The position numbers and the translations under genes were made by a program. A DNA stretch of 46,145 nt from CAZLBC01 sp964557575 (GTDB lineage: Bacteria; Planctomycetota; Phycisphaerae; SM23-33), in NCBI GenBank assembly GCA_964557575.1, contig CAZLBC010000032.1:1-46145 (forward strand). Direction: 5' to 3'. The notes beneath the pieces were generated by a model, which was not told the DNA's origin, did no database searches, and was given only the letters and a program-made list of their open reading frames with translations. Within the stretch, counting starts at the first letter, position 1. Each line of letters opens with the position of its first letter. Positions 35,451-42,599 of this stretch are shown here, piece by piece.

Positions 35451-36065
35451 TCACCGTTCGCCGTTGTCGGCGTCCTCTTCACACGCGGCGTCCATCGCCT
35501 GCATCATCTCCGCCACCAGTTCCATCGGCAGTCCGACGACATTGCTGAAACTGCCGTCAAGCCGTTCGACGAACCGGTCGGCGGTCTCCTGGATGGCGTA
35601 GGCCCCCGCCTTCCCCCGCCATTCTCCCGTCGCAACATACCCGTCTATCTCCTCACGGGACATCGGGCGCATGGTCACCACGGTCTTCGCCGACGAGATG
35701 AGTCGGCGATCATCGTCCTCCAGCAGCGCGACGCCGGTGATCACCGTGTGCGGACCGGAGGAAATGGTCTCCAGCATCGACGCCGCCTCCTTTTCGTCGA
35801 CCGGCTTGCCGAGAACGGCGCCGTCCCGCGTCACGATCGTGTCGGCGGACAGGATGCGCCTGCCGGGATAGGCCCCCGCCACGCTCCGGGCCTTCAGGTA
35901 GGCCAGGGACTCGGCGACCGAAAAGGGGGGCAGGCCCGCGGGCATCTTGAACCGGGACTCGTCGATCAGCGGCGAAACCGCCTCAAAGCGATACCCGGCC
36001 TTCTCCAGGAGCCGCGCCCGTCGCGGACTCGCCGAACCCAAAATAAATGTCTGTTGCTGTTCCAT
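35451..36065 (-). CDS. maf: Maf-type nucleoside triphosphate pyrophosphatase
   Basis: 204 residues. It starts MEQQQTFILGSASPRRARLLEKAGY, with the GSASPRR phosphate-binding motif. YPGRRILSADTIVTRDGAVLGKPVDEKEA carries the catalytic Asp, and YVATGEWRGKAGAYAIQ and a late SNVVGLPME are typical. Maf proteins hydrolyse dTTP/UTP or modified nucleotides and are implicated in cell division arrest. The ATG at 36065 is chosen over a 20-codon extension with poor similarity. A 154-nt gap separates it from the upstream acyltransferase gene, so it may have its own promoter, though none is clear. Confidence 0.93.
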   Translation of the reverse strand: MEQQQTFILGSASPRRARLLEKAGYRFEAVSPLIDESRFKMPAGLPPFSVAESLAYLKARSVAGAYPGRRILSADTIVTRDGAVLGKPVDEKEAASMLETISSGPHTVITGVALLEDDDRRLISSAKTVVTMRPMSREEIDGYVATGEWRGKAGAYAIQETADRFVERLDGSFSNVVGLPMELVAEMMQAMDAACEEDADNGER

Positions 36066-36219
36066 GCGTGCGCCTCGGGGCGACCGAACGTTCTGGCTGT
36101 TTCTCCGCCGACACCTCGCTGCCACGGCGGCAAAAGGTCACAGGGTAGCGGGTTACCGTACAGTATCAATCATTTATTCGGCGAATGGAGCCCCAAAAGG
36201 ACAAAAAAACCCGTTTTTT

Positions 36220-37374
36220 TCACCCTGTCCGCTCAACGGCTTTTTCGTACAGGCGATAGGTCTTGTAGTGCTCGGGATCCAGCAGGTTTTCTATCATGCG
36301 GTTGGACTGCACGTTGTCTTCGAGCACCCATGAGGCCTCCCCAGTCCGGTACCCCCGGGCGGTACCCCGCAGGATTATTTCGTTCAGAAGCCGCGCGGTG
36401 ACACCCGCGTGGCGGTACTTCTCAAGGGCGGCGATACCGAAAATACGCATGTGGGTCACCCGTTTCATCGCCCGCCGGAACCGCAGAAAACCGAAGGGCA
36501 GGAGGCGTCCGTTCATCTTTGACAAACCGACGTTTATATCCGGCAGGGCCAGCGAAATGCCCGCGGGATTGCCGTCGACCTCCGCGAGAATAATGATCTC
36601 CGGATCCACCACGCTCCTGAATTCTCCCACCATCTCCGCCACTTCCGCCGCCGATACCGGCACGTAGCCCCAGTTGTCCCGCCGGGCCTCCTCGAAGACC
36701 GGCATGAACCTGAGAATATCGTCTTTCATCTTCCGTATATCGAGCGGCCGTATGGACACGGCAGGATAGCGACGGGCAAGAAGCCGGGACGACCTGAGGA
36801 GGCGGTCATGTGCCTTTCTGCCGGGACTGAGCTTGTCCTGGCGAAGAAAGTAGGCGTACAGGTCCTTGACCTTCCGCAGGCCGGCGCCTTCCAGCAGGCG
36901 GGGGTAGGACGGCGGGTTGCAGGGCATCAGCGCCACGGGGGGATGGTCGAAACCGGTTATCTGTGTTCCGCACTCCGCGTTCATCGACGGGTTGACCGGC
37001 CCCCGCATCAGGTCCAGGCCCCGCCCGCCGAGCCACGCCTCGGCCGCGGCGACGAGCGCGGCCGCGGCGTCGCTGTCATCATCTTCGCATTCGAAAAAAC
37101 CGAAAAACCCCGTCCGGTCTTTGTGGAAGTCGTTATGCGCCGTGTTGTGGATGGCGGCGACCCGCCCCACGACCCGCCCTTTTCGTTCGGCGAGAAACAG
37201 CGCCATCTCGGCGTGGTCGAAAAAGGCGGTCTTTCCCGCGAACAGTCGCGACCGGGACGAGCGGAGCGGGGGCACCCACAGGGGGTCGTCTCCGTACAGG
37301 CGAAACGGGAGATCCAGGAACCGCCGCCGGTCACGGGCACGTTCTGCGATGTGAATATGCGGTGCATTCGCCAT
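36220..37374 (-). CDS. large GNAT-like acyltransferase next to the oxoamine synthase (bacterial ceramide synthase candidate)
   Basis: 384 residues, about twice a normal GNAT. The N-terminal half has FLDLPFRLYGDDPLWVPPLR, HAEMALFLAERKGRVVGRVAAIHNTAHN, GFFGFFECEDD, and LDLMRGPVNPSMNAECGTQITGF. The C-terminal half holds a second GNAT-like fold with VTHMRIFGIAALEKYRHAGV (CoA-binding region) and LEDNVQSNRMIENL. This two-part protein type is common beside serine-palmitoyltransferase-like genes in Bacteroidota. Bacterial ceramide synthase (bCerS) of Caulobacter is a GNAT-superfamily N-acyltransferase. It lies 23 nt after the oxoamine synthase, so the pair is an operon. Family assignment as GNAT is good; the ceramide-synthase role is inference from context. 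Confidence 0.7.
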   Translation of the reverse strand: MANAPHIHIAERARDRRRFLDLPFRLYGDDPLWVPPLRSSRSRLFAGKTAFFDHAEMALFLAERKGRVVGRVAAIHNTAHNDFHKDRTGFFGFFECEDDDSDAAAALVAAAEAWLGGRGLDLMRGPVNPSMNAECGTQITGFDHPPVALMPCNPPSYPRLLEGAGLRKVKDLYAYFLRQDKLSPGRKAHDRLLRSSRLLARRYPAVSIRPLDIRKMKDDILRFMPVFEEARRDNWGYVPVSAAEVAEMVGEFRSVVDPEIIILAEVDGNPAGISLALPDINVGLSKMNGRLLPFGFLRFRRAMKRVTHMRIFGIAALEKYRHAGVTARLLNEIILRGTARGYRTGEASWVLEDNVQSNRMIENLLDPEHYKTYRLYEKAVERTG

Positions 37375-37397
37375 GGCAGGCCAGTGGTCTGTAACAC

Positions 37398-38609
37398 CTA
37401 GACAAGGGCGCAGGAATTCGTTTTCTTCAATTCCTTCATCGCGCCGACCAGGGCGTCGATTTCCCGTTCGGTGTGATTCGCGGTAACGGTTACCCGCAGG
37501 AGGGAAGTCCCCACCGGCACCGCGGGGTAGAGCACGGCACTGGCCCAGATATTATACTGGTCATAGAGGGCCTTGCCCAGGTAGACCGCCCCGCTCTTGT
37601 TGCCCTGTATCGGCGTTATCGGGGACTGGGTGGTTCCGATGTCAAACCCGGCTTTCCGGAGCCTTTTCTGGAGACTGGTGGTGTTCTCCCAGAGCCGTGT
37701 GCGCCGCTCGCGGCCGTCCGCGACGAGATCGAGGGATTCGAGCGTGGCGGCCGCGATGCACGCGGGCATTGCCTTCGTGAAGAGTATGGTCGGGGCCTTG
37801 AACTTGAGATAGTAGATGACCCGCTCGTCGGCGGCGGCGAATCCGCCGATGGTGCCCACCGCCTTGCTGAAGGTCCCGAGGTGCAGGTCGATGCGATCCT
37901 CTACGCCGAAATACTCGGCGGCCCCCCTGCCGTGTTCACCGCAGACCCCGGTGCCGTGGGCATCGTCGACGACGATTCTCGCGCCGTACTTTTCGCACAG
38001 TGCGCAGATTTCCGGCAGGCGGGCCATGTCGCCCTGCATCGAGTAGATCCCGTCGACCACGACCATTTTCGCCTGCTCCGGGGGCGCCTCCAAAAGGACC
38101 GATTCGAGATCCTCGAGATCGTTGTGCTTGAAGAACTTCGTATCCGCCCCCGCGATGCGCGCCCCGCAGACGAGACTCGCGTGGGCGTAGCGGTCGAGTA
38201 TCACCAGGTCGCGGGGACTCGACAGGGCCGCGATGGCGCCCATCATGGTGTGGGCGCCGCTGCTGAAAATGAGGGACGCCTCGGTGCGCTTGAAGGCGGC
38301 GACCTTCCGCTGCAGTTCCCGGTGCAGTTCGATGTCTCCCGTCAGCGGCCGGGCCCCCATCGGGGCCCCGATCCCCGCCTGTTCGATGACATCGACCGCT
38401 GCTTTCCGGATCCGGGGGTGGTCGGCGAGACCGAGGTAATCGTTCGTGCTGAACTGGATCACCTCGCGGCCGTTGTCGCTGATACGCGGACCGGCGTTGA
38501 TCATCGGGGAGAGGCGATACATCACCCCTTCCGCCGTGGCGCGGTCCTCCTCCTTGACGATACGGGAGTCCTTCTTGAATCGTACGCATTTATCGAAAAT
38601 ATCGGTCAT
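37398..38609 (-). CDS. alpha-oxoamine synthase, serine palmitoyltransferase type
   Basis: This 403-residue fold-type I PLP enzyme condenses an amino acid with an acyl-CoA/ACP with loss of CO2. Motifs are FSTNDYLGLADHPRI, GARPLTGDIELHRELQ, DRYAHASLVCGARIAG (stacking His143), VVDGIYSMQGDMARL, IVVDDAHGTGVCGEHGRG (Asp215/216, His218) and GTFSKAVGTIGGF with PLP Lys249. KBL (glycine + acetyl-CoA), BioF (alanine + pimeloyl) and SPT (serine + palmitoyl) share this fold. The N-terminus TDIFDKCVRFKKD, absence of biotin genes and tdh, and the adjacent acyltransferase favour SPT. ATG 38609 is used; upstream codons to 38618 lack support. Confidence 0.88.
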   Translation of the reverse strand: MTDIFDKCVRFKKDSRIVKEEDRATAEGVMYRLSPMINAGPRISDNGREVIQFSTNDYLGLADHPRIRKAAVDVIEQAGIGAPMGARPLTGDIELHRELQRKVAAFKRTEASLIFSSGAHTMMGAIAALSSPRDLVILDRYAHASLVCGARIAGADTKFFKHNDLEDLESVLLEAPPEQAKMVVVDGIYSMQGDMARLPEICALCEKYGARIVVDDAHGTGVCGEHGRGAAEYFGVEDRIDLHLGTFSKAVGTIGGFAAADERVIYYLKFKAPTILFTKAMPACIAAATLESLDLVADGRERRTRLWENTTSLQKRLRKAGFDIGTTQSPITPIQGNKSGAVYLGKALYDQYNIWASAVLYPAVPVGTSLLRVTVTANHTEREIDALVGAMKELKKTNSCALV

Positions 38610-38629
38610 GTATACCAAACCCCGTCCCG

Positions 38630-38665
38630 GCCGGGACGGTCCTCAAATCCTGTTATGCGAGCATC
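38630..38665 (+). repeat. 36-nt direct repeat, copy 1
   Basis: Begins GCCGGGACGGTCC and ends ATGCGAGCATC. It matches copy 2 at 38696 except for one C/T difference. It lies in the divergent region upstream of the oxoamine synthase and GH3 genes. The bases before it form a CCGTCCCGG/CCGGGACGG palindrome. Confidence 0.75.
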
Positions 38666-38695
38666 GCCACGACTTGCGTACCCCGAGGGACATAA

Positions 38696-38731
38696 GCCGG
38701 GACGGTCCTTAAATCCTGTTATGCGAGCATC
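38696..38731 (+). repeat. 36-nt direct repeat, copy 2
   Basis: Second copy of the repeat, 66 nt after the first, with 30 nt of unique sequence between. Only two copies exist and there are no cas genes in the window. Confidence 0.75.
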
Positions 38732-38840
38732 AAGGTATGGGAAGTGAACATAATTTCAGCAAAATATCAAGAGATAAACAGTGGAGTTCGTACACACGAA
38801 GTCCATATTGTGGTAAAAAACACCGCAAACGGAACATGCT

Positions 38841-40334
38841 ATGAGCCTGACGGGAACACTTTTTTCGCTGTACGCACGGCGCCGCCTGCGGTCCCTCGAA
38901 CGGACGGGCGGGAACGCCGCGGATGTCCAACTGTCGGTTTTCCGAAAACTTATGAAAACCGCGAAGAACACGGAATGGGGGCGACAATACGGATACGCCG
39001 ACCTGGACGATCCGGAGAAATTCAGAAAGCGCGTTCCCGTGACCGATTACGAATCAATGCGGAGCGTCTGGCACCGGGCGTTCAACGGCGAGCGCGACCT
39101 GACGTGGCCCGGCCACATTCGCTACTTCGCCCTCTCCTCGGGCACCACCTCCGGAAACAAGCTGCTGCCGGTGTCCCGCGAGGCGATCAGGTCGAACCGC
39201 CGGGCCGGGGGGGATCTGCTCGCGCTGCTCGTGCGGCGGGGCGGCGCGGAGAAGCTCGCCGCCGGCAGTTTCTTCTATCTCGGCGGCTCGACCGCGCTGC
39301 GGCGGCGGGGCCGCTGCCTCTACGGGGACGCCTCCGGGATCATGGGCAGGCACATACCGTTCTACGCCCGGCGGCGCTACCTGCCGGACGGGTCGATCGG
39401 GAACATAACGGACTGGGAGGAAAAAATCGCCCGCATCACGGACACCTGCGCCGACGCGAAGGTCTGCGCCCTGTCCGGCTGCCCGTCGTGGGTCTCGCTT
39501 CTCTTTCGGCAAATGCGGGAAAAAACCGGCACGCCGGCGGGCGAGACGTGGCCCGATCTCGCCTTTTTCGTCTCATACGGCATGTCGTTCGAACCCTACC
39601 GCACCGCGTTCGAGCAGCAGGTCGGCAGGCCGATCCACTACGTGGACACCTATTCGTCATCCGAGGCCGGCATGACCGCCATCGCCGCCGAGGACGGGGG
39701 GGGGCTGCAGTTGATCGTCGACAACGGGGTCTTTTTCGAATTCGTCCCCGCCGGTGAGGCCGCCGGCGACTCCCCGCCCCGGCTGCACCTCGGCGAGGTC
39801 GAAACGGGCGTCGACTACGCCGTGCTGCTGAACACCAACAGCGGCATCTGGGCCTATCCCCTCGGCGATGTGATCCGCTTCGAGACGCTCTCGCCGCCGG
39901 CGATACGCTTCGCGGGCAGGACGGCCGTGTACCTCAGCGCGTTCGGCGAACACGTGACCGTGGAAATGCTCGAAAAGGCCGTCGCGGCCGCGTGCGGGGC
40001 CACCGGCGCCGCGGTCAACGATTTCACGGTCTGCCCGCGCTTCCCCGCCCCCGGCCACCCCCGCCCGGTGCACCGCTGGATCGTGGAATTTGCGCGACCG
40101 CCGGCCGATCCTGAAGCCTTCACGCGGTTCATGGACGACACGATCCGCCGCGAGAACGAGGACTACGACACCCATCGCCGGAAGGATTACGGCATGGATC
40201 CCCCCCTGTTGTATCCGGTCCGCCCGGGGACGTTCTACGCCTGGATGAAGGCGCGGGGGCAGCTCGGCGGACAGCACAAGGTCCCCCGGGTCATCGACGA
40301 CGAGGGCGACTTCAACTTCTTAACGGGGGAATAA
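38841..40334 (+). CDS. GH3-family acyl-adenylate/amide synthetase
   Basis: This 497-residue ANL-superfamily enzyme is of the GH3 type, best known from plants for joining acyl acids to amino acids through an acyl-AMP. Signatures are the P-loop ALSSGTTSGNKLLPVS, VDTYSSSEAGMTAIA, IWAYPLGDVIRFE, and the N-terminal FRKRVPVTDYESMR. The C-terminal subdomain includes AFGEHVTVEMLEKAVAAAC. Bacterial GH3 proteins are poorly characterised. It is divergent from the oxoamine synthase and converges with the SDR gene (23-nt overlap of 3' ends). It could activate a fatty acid for N-acylation of a long-chain base; this is context inference. Confidence 0.88.
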   Translation: MSLTGTLFSLYARRRLRSLERTGGNAADVQLSVFRKLMKTAKNTEWGRQYGYADLDDPEKFRKRVPVTDYESMRSVWHRAFNGERDLTWPGHIRYFALSSGTTSGNKLLPVSREAIRSNRRAGGDLLALLVRRGGAEKLAAGSFFYLGGSTALRRRGRCLYGDASGIMGRHIPFYARRRYLPDGSIGNITDWEEKIARITDTCADAKVCALSGCPSWVSLLFRQMREKTGTPAGETWPDLAFFVSYGMSFEPYRTAFEQQVGRPIHYVDTYSSSEAGMTAIAAEDGGGLQLIVDNGVFFEFVPAGEAAGDSPPRLHLGEVETGVDYAVLLNTNSGIWAYPLGDVIRFETLSPPAIRFAGRTAVYLSAFGEHVTVEMLEKAVAAACGATGAAVNDFTVCPRFPAPGHPRPVHRWIVEFARPPADPEAFTRFMDDTIRRENEDYDTHRRKDYGMDPPLLYPVRPGTFYAWMKARGQLGGQHKVPRVIDDEGDFNFLTGE

Positions 40335-41307
40335 GGCCCGCGGCGGCGTACCATTCGGCGGTCTTGCGCATACCCTCCGCCGGCTCGACGGCCGGCCTGA
40401 ATTCCAGCTCGCGGGCCGCCTTTTCGCCGGTGCAGGTCCACCGGTCCTGGAGCATGTCCCGCACCTTCCGGCGGGAGATGATCGTCGAGCGGCCCGTCAG
40501 CCGCCACCAGGTCTCCCCGATCTCCCCGGCCAGCCGGACCGCCGTTTCGGGCAGACGAAGGGGCTTCAGGTCGGTGTCCAGGGCAGCACCCACCGCGGAA
40601 ACTATGTCGGCGCAGGTGTTTATCGTACCGGTGATAAAGTAGGTCTCCCCGGCGGCCCGCGGGGCGGTACCCGCCCGCACGATCCCCGCCGCCAGGTCGG
40701 GGGCGTAGACCGTGCTGATCAGCTTCTCCGGAGAGCCGGCGACCGGGGCGATGCCCCACCGCCGGGCGGACCGGAACATCGGCAGGAAATTCAGGTCACG
40801 CGGGCCGTAGACGACGGGCGGGCGGACGACGGTGACCGGTATCCGCGAGGCGTACTCCGCCGCGACGCGCTCGCCGGCCAGCTTGCTGGCGCCGTAGCCT
40901 CCCCGCGGCCGCGGTACGGCCGTCTCGTCGAGCGGCGCGTCGCCGGGATTGGGGCCGACGGCCGCCAGGCTGCTGACGTAAACGAACCGCCGGAGGGAGG
41001 GATTCGCCGCGGCCGCCGCGGCCAGGACGGTCCGCGTCCCCGCGGCGTTGACCCGCAGGTAGGGACCCGCCGACCGGGCCCGGGTCAGCCCCGCGGCGTG
41101 AATAACGATGTCGACATCACCCAGCGCGGCCTCGAGCGCAGCACGGTCGGCGAGCGGGGCGACCCTGACCGTCGCACCGAGCGAGCGGAGCCGCGCGGTA
41201 TCGCTGGTCGGCCGGACGAGGCAGACCACCGCGAAACCCTCCGCCATCAGACGGTCGACAATATGCCCGCCGACAAAACCGCTTCCGCCCGTCACCGCCG
41301 CTCTCAT
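40312..41307 (-). CDS. extended SDR, 3-beta-HSD/CerR-like NAD(P)-dependent dehydrogenase
   Basis: 331 residues. It has GGSGFVGGHIVDRLMAEGF for NAD(P) binding, DVDIVIHAAGLTRA, FVYVSSLAAVGPN with catalytic Ser and YGASKLAGE with Tyr/Lys. VVRPPVVYGPRDLNFLPMF is followed by a C-terminal SRRKVRDMLQDRWTC...ELEFRPAVEPAEGMRKTAEWY. This variant is the epimerase/dehydratase type to which CerR (ketosphinganine/ceramide reductase of Caulobacter) belongs, and also flavonoid and sterol dehydrogenases. AAAGGAGC precedes ATG 41307; the 34-codon upstream extension is not supported. It diverges from the flippase-like gene, consistent with a shared lipid pathway. Confidence 0.82.
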   Translation of the reverse strand: MRAAVTGGSGFVGGHIVDRLMAEGFAVVCLVRPTSDTARLRSLGATVRVAPLADRAALEAALGDVDIVIHAAGLTRARSAGPYLRVNAAGTRTVLAAAAAANPSLRRFVYVSSLAAVGPNPGDAPLDETAVPRPRGGYGASKLAGERVAAEYASRIPVTVVRPPVVYGPRDLNFLPMFRSARRWGIAPVAGSPEKLISTVYAPDLAAGIVRAGTAPRAAGETYFITGTINTCADIVSAVGAALDTDLKPLRLPETAVRLAGEIGETWWRLTGRSTIISRRKVRDMLQDRWTCTGEKAARELEFRPAVEPAEGMRKTAEWYAAAGLIPPLRS

Positions 41308-41393
41308 CGCCGCTCCTTTCGCACCTGCCGCGCCACCCGGACACGGCACCGCCCGTTCAGTTTCACCGGGCGACGGCCTCCCGTCAACCGTGC

Positions 41394-41422
41394 TTGACGG
41401 TGATACCACGCCGCCGTATGAT
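41394..41422 (+). promoter_or_regulatory. promoter of the flippase-like gene
   Basis: TTGACG (41394-41399), 17 bp, TATGAT (41417-41422). The -10 ends 28 nt ahead of the start codon. Confidence 0.65.
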
Positions 41423-41450
41423 CCGCGGTACCGTCTAACGGTAACCGGAT

Positions 41451-42554
41451 ATGCGCATCTTCAAAACATTAATCGTTTTCGTCGCGACGGTCGCCATTCT
41501 CGCCCTGGTCGTCTACCTCGTGGGTTTCGAGGAAACCGCCGGGGCGATTCAGCGGGCGGGCCTTCCCCCGTTTTTGGCGGTGGGGGTGCTGCAACTGTTC
41601 TTCCTGCTGCTGCAGGCGGCCGCGCTGAAGACACTCAGCCGGCCCATCGGCCACCGGATACGCCTCTCGTGCCTGCTGGAAGCGGCCGTCGCGGGAATGG
41701 CCGCGAACCTCATCACCCCCTCGACCTACCTCGGCGGCGAGCCGGTGAAGGTCATCTTCATCGGGCGGAAGACAGGGCTGCCCTACCGGGAGATCGCCGG
41801 CACGGTCGTCCTGGCCAAGTACATGGAGGCCCTCAGTTTCGTGTTCTTCCTGGGCACGAGCATCGCGGTCACGCTCGTGGTCTTCGGCAACACGCTCTTT
41901 TCGGGACCGCATATCTCGATCGGGATAACGCTGATCGTCCTGGCGGCCCTGGCGATCACCCTCTCCGCCGCCATCCTGCTTTCGCTCATGCGCCACGGGC
42001 GGCCCCTGACGGCGATCGTCGAATTCGTCAGCAGACCCCTATGGTTCCGGCGTTTTTTCGCCCGCCTCCGCACCCGCACCCGCCGCATGGAACAGCAAGT
42101 GTCGACCACGTTCATCGAGGAAGGCCGGGCCTCCCTGGAGGCGCTGATCGTCTACATCCTCACCCACGTCGTCCTCTTCCTGCGGCCGCTGGTGTTTTTC
42201 GGCCTCGGCTGGGAGATGGGGCTGGATTTCGAGCTGCTCTGTTTGATCTTCATCGCCTCGCAGGTGCTGCTGGCGTTCCAGGTCACCCCGAGCGCCGTCG
42301 GGGTGCTGGACGGCGGCCTGATCGGGGTCCTGGCCCTGGTCGGGGCCGACGCGGTCCTCTCGGTACCCATGGTCGCCGCCTACCTTCTCTGCATACGGTT
42401 CTGGGACGCGGCGGTCATCGGCGGCGGGGCATTCATTGCGGCGCGGTCGGGCGCGGGCCTGCTGCCGGGGCCGAAGCCGGACGGCGGCCCGGACGGCGAA
42501 GACGAACCGATTGGAAAAGGGGACGGGAGTCTTTTTGATAAAGATACGCCTTGA
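41451..42554 (+). CDS. flippase-like LPG-synthase transmembrane-domain protein (UPF0104)
   Basis: 367 residues with about eight transmembrane helices: LIVFVATVAILALVVYLVGF, LAVGVLQLFFLLLQAAAL, VVLAKYMEALSFVFFLGTSIAV and so on. The family hallmark TPSTYLGGEPVKVIFIGRKTGLPY is present, with a late VTPSAVGVLDGGLIGVL. This is the lysylphosphatidylglycerol-synthase-like (MprF N-terminal/AglD) family, thought to flip or transfer lipid-linked groups. Its last codons, GKGDGSLFDKDTP, are encoded by the left arm and spacer of the foldback repeat at 42513-42597. That suggests insertion of the repeat extended the C-terminus. Confidence 0.85.
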   Translation: MRIFKTLIVFVATVAILALVVYLVGFEETAGAIQRAGLPPFLAVGVLQLFFLLLQAAALKTLSRPIGHRIRLSCLLEAAVAGMAANLITPSTYLGGEPVKVIFIGRKTGLPYREIAGTVVLAKYMEALSFVFFLGTSIAVTLVVFGNTLFSGPHISIGITLIVLAALAITLSAAILLSLMRHGRPLTAIVEFVSRPLWFRRFFARLRTRTRRMEQQVSTTFIEEGRASLEALIVYILTHVVLFLRPLVFFGLGWEMGLDFELLCLIFIASQVLLAFQVTPSAVGVLDGGLIGVLALVGADAVLSVPMVAAYLLCIRFWDAAVIGGGAFIAARSGAGLLPGPKPDGGPDGEDEPIGKGDGSLFDKDTP

Positions 42555-42597
42555 ACAATGTTCTGATTGGGCAAAAAAGACTCCCGTCCCCTTTTCC
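42513..42597. repeat. foldback element with 24-bp perfect inverted arms
   Basis: The arms 42513-42536 and 42574-42597 are exact reverse complements (24 bp), separated by 37 nt. The element contains GGGACGGGAG and lies between two convergent genes. It contributes the end of the plus-strand ORF, and it ends 3 bp before the stop of the minus-strand ORF. A short A/T run flanks the loop in each orientation, so it could also act as a two-way transcription stop. Confidence 0.8.
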
Positions 42598-42599
42598 GC

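Noticed and set aside
37398..38609. BioF or KBL identity for the oxoamine synthase
   Set aside because: No biotin genes and no threonine dehydrogenase are nearby, and the linked GNAT and SDR suit a lipid route. This is not excluded, only less likely.
38630..38731. Possible two-repeat CRISPR (36-nt repeats, 30-nt spacer)
   Set aside because: Only two copies, no third unit on either side and no cas genes in the window. The repeat ends differ from common CRISPR repeats. It fits a dispersed repeat or operator better.
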